A program made the position numbers and the translations under genes. A DNA stretch of 64,000 nt from Solihabitans fulvus. Lineage in GTDB: Bacteria; Actinomycetota; Actinomycetes; Mycobacteriales; Pseudonocardiaceae. Under the pieces are notes generated by a model that was not told the DNA's origin, did no database searches, and was given only the letters and a program-made list of their open reading frames with translations. Positions 18,621 to 48,700 of the stretch are shown piece by piece. The stretch covers positions 60,436 through 124,435 of the forward strand of contig NZ_VUOB01000046.1 of NCBI RefSeq assembly GCF_008386585.1, written 5' to 3'. Numbering within the stretch: position 1 is the stretch's first letter; the number at the start of each line of letters is the position of its first letter.

Positions 18621-19670
18621 TCAGGGCCGCTGGACGAGGTCGCCGGCGCGCAGCCTGGCGAGCACGGCGAGCCGGTCCTCCTCGATGATTCGGCGGGTGG
18701 TGATCCGTCCCGGGTAGCAGCGCGTGAACATGTTCGTGAAGTGCGTGCCGTAGTGGATGGCCTCGCCGCCGGTCGGGTCGGCGAGCGGCCGCACGGTGGC
18801 CGCGAAGTTGGGCTCGTGGAAGTAGGCCATGGTGAACCGCTCGCGGGTGTTGAGCCGGACCTTGTGCGGCGTGGACAACAGGTCGCCGCCGGTGAGGAAC
18901 TGGAGGATGTCGCCGGGGAACACGGTCAGGGTGTTGGGCACCGGCCGCACGAACGTCCAGGGTTCCTCGTGCTCGAACAGGCCCGCGGTGCTCTCCTCCG
19001 GCAGCCAGTTGCGGTTGCGGTGCTCGCCGGGCACCGGCGGTCGCACGTACAGCCCGCCGACCTCGTCCTGCGCGGCGATCACCAGCATGCCGTAGTCGGT
19101 GTGCGCGCCGATGCCGCGCGCGGTGTCCGCGGTGGCCGAGGGGAACCGCAGCACGCGCATGTGGTGCCAGCCGTCGCGGGTGAGCCGGGTCAGCGCGTCG
19201 AGGTCGTCCAGCCGAAGGCCGAACGCGATGAGCCGCAACAGCTTCTCCCCCATCGTGCCGAGTTCGGACATCAGCGCGGTCATCGCGTTCCGGTAGAACC
19301 GGTCCGGCCACGGCACGGGACCGTGGCAGGGCCACGCCTCCCGGACGCGCCGGTCGTGTGCCGGAACGTCCTTGCACACGGTGAAGATCTCCGAGTAGTC
19401 GGCCTCGCCAGCGGTGACCTCCTCGCCGGAGGCGATGTAGCCGCTGTAGGTCAGGTCGCTGACGTGTCTTGCCTTCACGTGGCGGGGCAGTCGGAAGAAC
19501 CGTTTGCTCGCCAGCATCGCGTCGGCGACCGCGCAGTACTGGGTCGGCTCGGCGGCGATCTGGAAGATCCCGTCGGCCCGCCAGGCGCGCACCAGCGCGT
19601 TGGCGAGCGTCAGGTCGGCTTCGCTGCCGGTCACGGTGTCGGGCAGCCGGAAGGTCCGCAGTTCGGTCAT
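18621..19670 (-). CDS. Ethylene-forming-enzyme homologue (Fe(II)/2-oxoglutarate oxygenase)
   Basis: A 349-aa non-haem Fe(II)/2OG oxygenase that matches the Pseudomonas ethylene-forming enzyme (EFE) along its whole length, including SDLTYSGY, ASGEEVTAG, EIFTVCKD, WPCHGPVPWP, DGWHHMRVLRFP, GIGAHTDYG, NTRERF and HFTNMF. Iron ligands are His190, Asp192 and His269; 2OG contacts are Arg172 and Arg278; the EFE arginine-site residues Glu84, Thr86, Tyr193, Phe284 and Arg317 are all present (one number higher than in EFE after residue about 110). Known: EFE splits 2OG to ethylene and CO2 and also hydroxylates L-arginine; related NapI desaturates arginine in naphthyridinomycin biosynthesis. Inference: here it most likely oxidises arginine or an arginine-derived precursor, or makes ethylene. 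ATG 19670 has a good RBS (GGAG, 7-nt gap). It lies between P450 and the unknown gene in the NRPS gene set. Confidence 0.9.
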   Translation of the reverse strand: MTELRTFRLPDTVTGSEADLTLANALVRAWRADGIFQIAAEPTQYCAVADAMLASKRFFRLPRHVKARHVSDLTYSGYIASGEEVTAGEADYSEIFTVCKDVPAHDRRVREAWPCHGPVPWPDRFYRNAMTALMSELGTMGEKLLRLIAFGLRLDDLDALTRLTRDGWHHMRVLRFPSATADTARGIGAHTDYGMLVIAAQDEVGGLYVRPPVPGEHRNRNWLPEESTAGLFEHEEPWTFVRPVPNTLTVFPGDILQFLTGGDLLSTPHKVRLNTRERFTMAYFHEPNFAATVRPLADPTGGEAIHYGTHFTNMFTRCYPGRITTRRIIEEDRLAVLARLRAGDLVQRP

Positions 19671-19748
19671 GGTCCACTCCTCGTGTCTGGGTCGTCACCC
19701 AGCTACACGAGCCCTGCCGCCCACCCGGTTCAGCCTCCTGCGCGGCGA

Positions 19749-20972
19749 CTACGCGAGCCTGGTCACCAGGGGCAGTTGTTTGGCTCCGACGATCACCCAC
19801 GGGTTCTGGAGGACGGCCGGCGCGTCCGGGTCGAGCCGGATGTCCTGGTATCGCGCGAACAGCTGACCGAGCGCGATCTTCGCCTCCAGCCTGGCCAGCG
19901 GCGCGCCGAGGCAGAAGTGCACGCCGTGGCCGAAGGTCAGGTGCGGGTTGGGCGCGCGGTGGATGTCGAACCGGTCCGGGTCGGGGAACAGCGTCTCGTC
20001 GCGGTTGGCGGAGGCCAGGTACAGCATGACGATCTGGTTGGCCGGGATGACGTGACCGCTCAGCGTCACCTCGGTGGTGGTCCGGCGGCCGAGCCTGGCG
20101 AAGGGCGTGCGGTAGCGCAGCACCTCCTCCAGCGCGGCCGGCCACAGGGCGGGGTCGGCGCGCAGTTCGGCGGCGGCCTCGGGATTGCCGGCCAGGCTGA
20201 GGATCGTGTTGCCAAGCAACGCGGTCGTGGTGATGTGCCCGGCGACCAGCAGCAGCCCGATGAAGCCGAGGATCTCGCCGTCGTCGAGTCGCTCGCCGTC
20301 GACCTCGGCGCGCAGCAGTTCGCTGGTGAGGTCGTCGCCTGGGTTTGTCCGGCAGCGCGCGATGTGCGCCAGGATGTAGGTGTTCATCTCGCGGATCGTC
20401 GGCGCGACGGCGTTCAGCGCCGCCTCGATCTCCTCGGGCCCGGTGTCGCCCTGGAGCTGGTCGCCGTCGAACAGGGTCGCCGCCCAGCGGCGGAAGATCG
20501 ACCGGTCCTCGGCCGGGATGCCGAGCAGTTCGGCGATCACGATCACCGGCAGCGGGTAGGCCAAGGCGTCCATCAGGTCGAACCGCTCGGGGTCGTCGAG
20601 CCCGTCGAACAGCTCGCTGGTGATGGCGACGATCCTGGGTTCCAGCCCGGCCATCATCCTCGGGGTGAACGCCTGGTTGACCAGCCTGCGCAGCTTGCGG
20701 TGCTCCGGCGCGTCCATGCCGACGAAGTTGCCCTTGCGGAAGATCTCGAAGTCCTCCTGGGTGGGCGTCATGCCGGAGAAGTCCGAGGAGTAGGTGGCGG
20801 GATCGGACAGCGCGGCCGACACGTCCGCGTGGCCGAACACCTGCCAGAAGCCCTGTTTCTCGTCGAAGAACACCGGGGTGTTCCTGCGGTGCCCGTCCGA
20901 CCAGGCGATCAGTTCCTCGATGGTGAAGCGAACGGGATCGACCGTGCCGGCGGTCGCCTCTGTCGTGCTCAT
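19749..20972 (-). CDS. Cytochrome P450 (CYP), probable peptide tailoring enzyme
   Basis: A 407-aa soluble bacterial class I P450. Haem-binding loop FGHGVHFCLG with thiolate Cys354; I-helix LLLVAGHITTT (acidic residue of the usual AGxET/D-T replaced by His-Ile); K-helix EEVLR; length and N-terminus (no membrane anchor) are typical. Known: P450s next to MbtH and NRPS genes hydroxylate carrier-bound amino acids or crosslink aromatic residues. Because several A domains here appear to take large hydrophobic or aromatic residues, both are plausible. It needs a ferredoxin and reductase that are not in this window. ATG 20972 is preceded by AGGAAAGGG. It lies 80 nt after MbtH, with a hairpin in the gap. 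Confidence 0.9.
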   Translation of the reverse strand: MSTTEATAGTVDPVRFTIEELIAWSDGHRRNTPVFFDEKQGFWQVFGHADVSAALSDPATYSSDFSGMTPTQEDFEIFRKGNFVGMDAPEHRKLRRLVNQAFTPRMMAGLEPRIVAITSELFDGLDDPERFDLMDALAYPLPVIVIAELLGIPAEDRSIFRRWAATLFDGDQLQGDTGPEEIEAALNAVAPTIREMNTYILAHIARCRTNPGDDLTSELLRAEVDGERLDDGEILGFIGLLLVAGHITTTALLGNTILSLAGNPEAAAELRADPALWPAALEEVLRYRTPFARLGRRTTTEVTLSGHVIPANQIVMLYLASANRDETLFPDPDRFDIHRAPNPHLTFGHGVHFCLGAPLARLEAKIALGQLFARYQDIRLDPDAPAVLQNPWVIVGAKQLPLVTRLA

Positions 20973-21017
20973 CCCTGGCCCTTTCCTCTGCTGTCACGGG
21001 GTTCGATCGGGTGCGGC

Positions 21018-21042
21018 GCGCCCCGGCTCGCGGCCGGGGCGC
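21018..21042 (-). terminator. Intercistronic hairpin between MbtH and P450 genes
   Basis: A perfect 10-bp stem, GCGCCCCGGC/GCCGGGGCGC, with a 5-nt loop, 11 nt after the MbtH stop. It may attenuate transcription into the P450/oxygenase genes or act as an mRNA processing and stability element, giving lower expression of tailoring genes than of the NRPS part. Confidence 0.5.
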
Positions 21043-21052
21043 GGACGCCGGG

Positions 21053-21259
21053 TCAGTCGCGCCGGTCCGCCTCCATCCGCTCGCGCAGGCTGCGCGGGCG
21101 CATGTCGGTCCACACCTCGTCGACGTAGGCCGAGCACTCCTGCTTGGTGCCCTCCTTGCCGACGCTGTGCCAGCCCGCCGGCACCTCGTGGCTCGCCGGC
21201 CACAGCGAGTACTGCTCCTCGTCGTTGCGCAGCACCTGGTAGGTGATGTCGTCGTCCAC
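21053..21259 (-). CDS. MbtH-like NRPS accessory protein
   Basis: A 68-aa MbtH family protein that binds A domains and is often needed for their solubility and activity. The signature NDEEQYSLWP (12-21), the conserved Trp residues (20, 30, 50) and TDMRPRSL (51-58) are all present. Start GTG at 21259 with GGAAGGG 10 nt upstream; the gene is too short to appear as an ORF of its own because a longer frame runs through it. It lies 26 nt after the MFS gene. It is the only MbtH in the window and presumably serves both NRPSs. Confidence 0.95.
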   Translation of the reverse strand: MDDDITYQVLRNDEEQYSLWPASHEVPAGWHSVGKEGTKQECSAYVDEVWTDMRPRSLRERMEADRRD

Positions 21260-21285
21260 TGTGCGGTGTCCCTTCCTGCGGGCCG

Positions 21286-22569
21286 TCAGCCGGATTCGGC
21301 TGCGGTGTCTGGGGTTTCGACGGCGACTGGCTCGCCGTCGGGCGACGGTGTGTCGGGCTGCGGCGCGTCGGGTCGGGGAAACGAGCGGAGCGTGGCGCTG
21401 AGCGTGAACAGCAGGGTGATCAGCGCGATGCCGCCGGTGCACACCAGCACGGCGCGGCCGCCGGGCACGAGCTGCATCAGCGCGCCGCCAAGCACCGGTC
21501 CGACCGCGCCGGACACCCCGGCGGCGACGGCCATCACGCCGCTGAGCCTGCCGCGCAGCTCGTCCGGGGTGAGCAGCAGCTGGTAGGTGTTGATCGTGGT
21601 GCTCGCGGTCGGCGGCAGCAGCGCGATCGCGGCGAACAGCACGCCCATCAGGTAGCCGTTGTGGATGAGCAGCGCGACGGGCGTGAGCGCGGTCAGCGCC
21701 CAGAACACCACCATGATCGACAGGTACGGGCTGAGCAGGCGGTGCAGGCGGGGCGCGATGAGCGCGCCGGCGATGCCGCCGACGCCGAGCATCGCGGCCA
21801 TCACGCCGAGCTGTCCCGACGGCACGCCGGCCTGTTGCAGCAGCACGATGATGACCACGAAGTAGGCGCTGAAGAACAGGTTCAGGGTCACCGCGCACCA
21901 CATCGTGATCCGCACGTGCGGGTGCCGCCAGGTCCAGCGCAGCCCGGCGGCGATCTCCCTGCCGAGGTGGCTTGGCGGACCGATCCTCGGCGGGCTCGGC
22001 GGCAGCCGCACGAAGGACAGGGCCACGAACGCGGCGGCGTGGCTGATCGCGTCGGCGACGAACGGCACAGCGCGGCCCGCCGCGTACAGGAAGCCGCCGA
22101 CGGCCGTGCCGGCCAGTTGGCCGAGGTTCGCGCGCGCGGAGTTCATCGCCAACGCGGTGGCGAGCTGCTCGGTGGCCACCAGACGCGGCAGGCAGGCCGC
22201 CTCGGCGGGCCCGAACAGGGCCTTGCTCGCGCCGAGCACCGCGCCGACCGCGACCAGGTGCGGCACGGTGACGGCGTCCCACCACAGGGCGGCGACGAGG
22301 CTGGTGACCGCGACGGCCTGGCCGGCCTCGCAGTAGAGCATGATCTTCTTGCGGTCCCAGCGATCCGCGAGCGCGCCGGCCGGCAGCCCGGCGACCAGCT
22401 GCGCGGCCGCGATCACCCCGAGCACCAGGCCGGACACGGCCGGCGAGTGCGTGATCGCCAGCACCAGCAACGGAAACGCGATGACGGTCGCGCTGAACCC
22501 CGCCCCCGACAGCGCCTGGCTGCTCCACAGCAGGCCGTAGTCCCTATTGCGGGACAGGCTCACGGCCAT
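21286..22569 (-). CDS. MFS exporter, probably for the peptide product
   Basis: A 427-aa major facilitator superfamily protein of the EntS/MFS_3 type, with some 10 to 12 hydrophobic segments in the cytoplasmic membrane. The loop motif GALADRWDRKK between the second and third helices is the MFS motif A. The cytoplasmic tail is Pro/Asp-rich (PDAPQPDTPSPDGEP). It starts 56 nt after the NRPS-B stop with GGAGG before the ATG. Family members export siderophores, macrolides and peptides by proton antiport; the position inside the NRPS gene set indicates export of, and possibly self-resistance to, the product. Confidence 0.9.
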   Translation of the reverse strand: MAVSLSRNRDYGLLWSSQALSGAGFSATVIAFPLLVLAITHSPAVSGLVLGVIAAAQLVAGLPAGALADRWDRKKIMLYCEAGQAVAVTSLVAALWWDAVTVPHLVAVGAVLGASKALFGPAEAACLPRLVATEQLATALAMNSARANLGQLAGTAVGGFLYAAGRAVPFVADAISHAAAFVALSFVRLPPSPPRIGPPSHLGREIAAGLRWTWRHPHVRITMWCAVTLNLFFSAYFVVIIVLLQQAGVPSGQLGVMAAMLGVGGIAGALIAPRLHRLLSPYLSIMVVFWALTALTPVALLIHNGYLMGVLFAAIALLPPTASTTINTYQLLLTPDELRGRLSGVMAVAAGVSGAVGPVLGGALMQLVPGGRAVLVCTGGIALITLLFTLSATLRSFPRPDAPQPDTPSPDGEPVAVETPDTAAESG

Positions 22570-22625
22570 CGCCGCTCACCCTCCGTTCCTGGGTCGGCCG
22601 CCTCGGCGGCATTGGCTTCCCGCGG

Positions 22626-42593
<19,968 letters not shown>

Positions 42594-42604
42594 GACGTTC
42601 CCTC

Positions 42605-45600
42605 TCACAGTTCCATGTCGGTGCCGCCGGCGATGGCGAGCCGTTCGAGTTCCTGGAGCACGCGTTCCTCGACGAGTTCGGCCAGCCCCGCGACCGTCCT
42701 GGTGATCAGGACGTCCCTGGGCGTCAGCACGATGTCGAAGATCGCCTTGATGCGCGACGCGATGTGCAGGCTGCGGACGGAGTCGCCGCCGAGATCGAAG
42801 AAACTGTCCTCGACGCCGACGCGGTCCGCGTCCAGCGCGTCGGCCCAGATCGACGCGAGCACCCGTTCGGTATCGGTGCCGGGCGCCACGTACTGGCCGC
42901 CCGCCGCCGTCGCCGGCGGCGTCGGCAGCGCGGACCTGTCGAGCTTTCCGTTGGGGCTCAGCGGGAATCGGTCCAGCACGACGATCGCGGACGGCACCAG
43001 GTAACCGGGCAGCGTGCGGGCCAGCGCGGCGCGCAGCGCGGCGGGCTCCGGCACCGGGCCACCCGGTTGCGGCACCACGTACGCCACCAACCGCTTCGGC
43101 GCGTCCTGCACGTCCCTGGCGACGACGACCGCGTCGCCGACACCGGGTTCGCCGCGCAGCGCGGCCTCGATCTCGCCGGGCTCGACCCGGAAGCCCCGGA
43201 TCTTCACCTGCTCGTCCGCCCGCCCCACGAACTCCAGCACGCCGTCAACGGTCCACCGCACCAGGTCGCCGGTCCGGTACATCCGCTCCCCCGGCGACCC
43301 GAACGGATTCGCCACGAACCGCTCCGCCGTCAGCCCCGCGCGCCCGAGGTAGCCGCGCGCCAGACCCGCGCCGGCCACGAACAACTCCCCGGCAACGCCG
43401 ACCGGCACCGGCCGCAAACCCGCGTCCAGCACGTAGACGCGCGTGTTCCAGATCGGCCCGCCGATGACGGGCACGTCCCCGGCCGCAAGGGGTTCGCTCC
43501 ACGTCGACACGACCGTCGACTCCGTCGGGCCATAGGAGTTGATCAGCCTGCGGCCGGGAGCCCAGCGGTCCACCAGTTCGGCGGAACACGCGTCGCCGCC
43601 GACGATCACGGTCCGGAAGTCGGGTAGTGCGCGGTCGGGCACCGTGGCCAACGCGACCGGTGGAATCAACGCGTGCGTCACGCGTCCCTCCGCCAGCACG
43701 TCCGCCAGTTGTTCGCCGAGCAGCGGGCCATCGGGCGGCACCACCAGCGTGGCCCCCACCAGCACCGACATGCACAACTCCAACACCGACGCGTCGAAAC
43801 TCGGCGAGGAGAACTGCAACACCCGATCCCCCACCGCAACCGCATACCGATCGACCTCGGCGGCCGAGAAACTCGCCAGACCCCGATGCGACACCACGAC
43901 ACCCTTCGGCGTCCCCGTCGAACCCGACGTGTAGATCACATACGCCGGATGGTCCAACTCCAACGGGCCCAACCGATCGGCGTCCGTCGGGGCGAGTTCG
44001 CCCTCGGGCAGCGGCTCGTCGACGAACAGGACGGGCAGGTCGCCGTCCGCCAGGGGGACGTCCGAGCGGGTCAGCACCAGAACTGGACGGGAATCCCGCA
44101 GCATGAACGCGATCCGCTCCAACGGATACGCCGGATCCACCGGAAGGAACGCCCCACCGGCCTTCGCCACCGCCAACTGCGCCACCACGATCTCCACCGA
44201 ACGCGGTAACACCAACGCCACCACACACTCAGGACCCACACCACGCCGAACCAGCTCACGCGCCAACCGATTCGCCCGCGCATCCACCTCCGCGTAGGTC
44301 AGCTCCGAACCGGCCGACACCAACGCCACCGCATCCGGAGTCCGCGCCACCTGCGCCTCAAACAACGCCGGCAACGTCGCCGACTCAACCGCGCGACCCG
44401 TGTCGTTCCACTCCGTCAGCACCCGCCGCCGCGCCGACTCGGTGAGCAGGTCGACCCGGCCGACCAGGTCGTCGGGCCGGTCCGCGATGACCCGCAGGAC
44501 GTGCGTGAGCTGGTCGGCGAACTGGTCGGCCGTCGCCGCGTCGAAGAGGTCGGGGTCGTAGCCAAGTTGGATGGTCAGCCGCGCGCCGGGCACCACCGCG
44601 ATGGTCAGCGGGTAGTTCGTCGTCTCGACGGCGTCCAGCTCGCGCACCTTGAGGCCGTGCGTGGCGGCGGCCTCGTCGTTGATCACGTAGTTCTCGAACA
44701 CCACGATGCTGTCGAACAGGCCGGCCTCGGCGGGCAGCTCGGTCCAGCGCGGCAGTTCCGCCAGGGACACGAAGTCGAACCGCCGCGCCTCGGCCTGGGC
44801 GGACTGCAACTCTCGCAGCCAGTCGACCAGGCTCGGCTCGTCGCCGACCGCCACCCGGACGGGCAGGGTGTTGATGAACAGCCCGGTGATCGACTCGGAA
44901 CCCGGCAGGTCGGCCGGCCGGCCCGACACGGTCGCGCCGAAGCAGACGTCGCGCTGTCCGCTGCGTCTGGCGAGCACCAGCGCCCACGCGCCCTGCGCGA
45001 TGGTGTTCAGCGTCAGCCCGCCGCGCTGGGCGAGTCGGCGCAGCCGCTCGGACTCCGCCTCGTCCAGCGACGCCGGCAGCCAGGTGGCCGAGCGGGTGGC
45101 GTGCGTCGGCGCGGGCGGACGGTCGTAGGACAGCGGGGTGGCCGCGGCAAAGCCGGCGAGCGCGCGCCGCCAGTACTCCGCCGCCTCGGACCGATTTCTG
45201 GTGTCCAGCCAGGCGAGGTAGTCGCTGAACGGTCGCCGCGCCACCAGCGCGGGCTGACCGCCGGCGCGCAGGGCCGCGTGGCAGCCGAACACGTCCGACA
45301 GCACCTGGTAGACGCTCCAGCCGTCCAGCAGGGCGTGGTGGAAGGTCCACAGCACCTGCACCTCGGTGTCGGACAGCCGCGCGATCGTCACCCTGGTCAG
45401 CGGCGCGACGGTCGGGTCGAGGCCGAGGGCGCGGTCCTCGGCGACCAGCGCCCGCAGCCGTTCGGCGCGGTCCTGTTCGGCGACCGTCGTCCAGTCGAGG
45501 TGGGTGATGGGCAGCGTGACGCGTCGCCGCACGACCTGCATCGGGTCGGCCACCTCGCGCCAGGCGATGCGGGTGCGCAGGATCGGCGTGCGGTCCACCA

Positions 45601-45779
45601 CGTGTTGCCAGGCCTCGGCGAGCGCGCCGGGATCGTCGACGCCGTCCAGCACGAACGTCGCCTGTTCCAGGTAGACGCCAAGATCGCCCTGGGACAGCCC
45701 GTGGAACACCATGCCGGCCTGCATCGGCGTCAGCGGGTAGACGTCCTCGACCTCCCGGCCGTCGCCGACCAGTGCGTCC
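42605..45779 (-). other. Module 5: C(DCL)-A-T, large hydrophobic/aromatic L residue
   Basis: Pocket code DALLIGSVVK, the same as module 4, so two identical residues are probably placed next to each other with D then L configuration. No E domain; the partner C domain at the start of NRPS-B is LCL, in agreement. The carrier reads SFFDLGGDSVRSLHI, slightly different from the internal carriers. Confidence 0.75.
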
Positions 45780-48700
45780 ACAGTGGACTGATCGAGCCGC
45801 GCGAGCGGGAAGTCCGACGGGGTGCGGCCGCCCGCCTCCGGGTCGGCGCAGTGCGTCACGATCTCCCGCAGCGCGTCGAGCAGTTGGCGCGCCAGGGTTT
45901 CCACGGTGCGCTCGCGGTGCAGGCCCGTCGAGTACAGCCAGTCGAACCGCAGGCAGCCGTCCTCGACGCGGGCCACCACGTCCAGTTCGTGGGCGCGCGC
46001 GGCGGTCGGGCTGAGGTCGGCGTCCAGGCCGCCGCGCACCGCGCGCAGCGGCCGCCCGCTGAGCACGGTGGACCAGTCGAACTGGCCGAGGTAGTTGAAG
46101 CTGACCGGTGGCGTGCCGCCGATCGGGCCGGATCCGGTCAGGTGGCGCAGCGCGCCGTGGCCGATGCCCCGGCCAGGCACGGCCCGCAGCCGCTCCTTGA
46201 CCACCTTCAGCCGCTCGCCCCAGTCGCCGTACGCGACGTCGAGGGCGACCGGGAACATCGTGGTAAACCAGCCGACCGTGCGGGTTAGGTCGACACCGTC
46301 GAACAGGTCCTCGCGGCCGTGCCCCTCCAGGTCGACCAGCACGCGGTCGCGCCCGGTCCAGCCGGACAGCACCTCGGCCAGCGCCGCCAGCAGCACGTCG
46401 TTGACCTGGGTCAGGTACGCGCCAGGCACGTCGTGGAGCAGCGCTCTCGTTTCGGCGGCGTCGAGCCGGACGGTGACCTCGCGGACCGAATCCAGCGTGT
46501 TCTCGCCGAAGTCGTCCCTGGGCAGCTCGGCGTCGGCGGTCTGTCCCGCCCAGTGGTCGAGCTCGCCGTCGAACCCGCCCGCCCTGGCGTGGCCGGTCAG
46601 CCGGAGCGACCAGTCGCGGAACGAGGTGGTCCTCGGGCCGAGGTCGATCGGCTCGCCGCGCTCGGCCTGCCGGTACGCGGTTTCCAGGTCCTCCACCAGG
46701 ATCCGCCAGGACACCCCGTCCACGACGAGGTGGTGCGCGGCGAGCAGCAGTTCGCCGGGCCGCCCCGCGCCGAGGTCGAACAGCACGGCCCGCAGCAGCG
46801 GACCCGCGGCCAGGTCGAAGGTGCGGTGCAGGTCGTCAGCGCACGCGGCCCGCGCGGCGAGCTGGTCGGCGGGCTCGGCTTCGGTGAGGTCGACGCGACG
46901 CAGCACCTCGACGGGCTCGATCGGCGCGTTGTGCTGCCGCCATCCGCCGGCCGCGCGGGTGAACCGCATCCGCAGCGCGTCATGGTGTTCCGTCAGCGCG
47001 GCGAGCGCGGCCCGCAGCGCCGCCTCGTCGACGTCCTCGACCAGTTCCAGCGTCATGGACTGGTCGAAGTGCTCCGGCTTTGTCGGTGCGGCGTCGAGGT
47101 ACCAGTGCTGGATGGGGGTCAACGGCACCTCGCCGCTGACCGGCCCCTGCGCGACGGACTCCTCGACCTCGGTCGCGCCGGCCGCCAACGCCTCGATGGT
47201 CGGCCGCGCGAACACATCGCGGGGCATCACGCGCAACCCGGCGCGCCGGGCCCGCGACACCACCTGAATGCTCAGGATCGAGTCGCCGCCCAGCTCGAAG
47301 AAGTTGTCCCGCACGCCGACCTGCTCGACACCGAGCACCTCGGCCCACACGCCGGCCAACACCCGTTCGGCCTCGGTGCTCGGCGCGACGAACCCGGCCC
47401 TCGGCTCGGCCGCGTCGGGCACGGGCAGCGCGGCCCGGTCGAGCTTTCCGTTGCGGCTCAGCGGGAACTCGTCCAGCACCACGAACACGGCCGGCACCAG
47501 GTAGTCCGGCAGCGTCCGGCCGAGGGTCTCGCGCAGCTCGGCCGTGTTCAGCGCGTCGTCGTCGGCCGACGGCACCACGTAGGCGACCAGCCTGCGGTGC
47601 CCGACCCCGGTGTCCGACGCGACCACGACCGCCTCGGCGACCTGCGGCAGGGTCGTCAGCGCGGCCTCGATCTCGCCGGGTTCGACCCGGAAGCCCCGGA
47701 TCTTCACCTGCTCGTCCGCCCGCCCCACGAACTCCAGCACGCCGTCGGCGGTCCAGCGCACGACATCGCCGGTGCGGTACATCCGCGAGCCCGGCTCTCC
47801 AAACGGATTCGCCACGAACCGCTCCGCGGTCAACCCGGCGCGCCCGAGATAGCCGCGCGCCAGACCCGCGCCGGCCACGAACAGCTCCCCGGCCACGCCG
47901 ACCGGCACCGGCCGCAAACCCGCGTCCAACACGTAGACGCGCGTGTTCCAGATCGGCCCGCCGATGACCGGACTCTGTCCAGCCGCAAGGGGTTCGCTCC
48001 AGGTCGACACGACCGTCGACTCCGTCGGGCCGTAGGAGTTGATCAGCCGACGCCCTGGCGCCCACCGGTCCACCAGCTCCGGTGAACACGCGTCGCCACC
48101 GACGATCATCGTGCGGAACGCGGGCAGCTCGACCGCCGGCACGGTGGCCAGCGCGACCGGCGGGATCAACGCGTGCGTGATCTCCTGTCCCGCCAACACC
48201 TCGGCGAGCTGCTCGCCGAGCAGCGGGCCTTCTGGCGGCACGACCAGCGTGGCCCCGACCAGCACCGACATGCACAACTCCAACACCGACGCATCGAAAC
48301 TCGGCGAGGAGAACTGCAACACCCGATCCCCCGCCGCAACCGCGTACCGATCGACCTCGGCGGCCGAGAAACTCGCCAGACCCCGGTGCGAGACAACGAC
48401 ACCCTTCGGCGTCCCCGTCGAACCCGACGTGTAGATCACATACGCCGGATGGTCCAACACCAACGGGCCCAACCGATCCGCGTCGCTCACCGCGCCCCCG
48501 TCACGCGCGGCGATCGAGGCGAGCGTGTCCGGATCGTCCAGCGGCAGCACCGGGACCTCTCCGGCCGGAACCTCGACGTCCGAGCGGGTCAGCACCAGCA
48601 CCGGGCGGGAGTCCCGCAACATGAACGCGATCCGCTCCACCGGATACGCCGGATCCACCGGCAGAAACGCCCCGCCCGCCTTCGCCACCGCCAACTCCGC

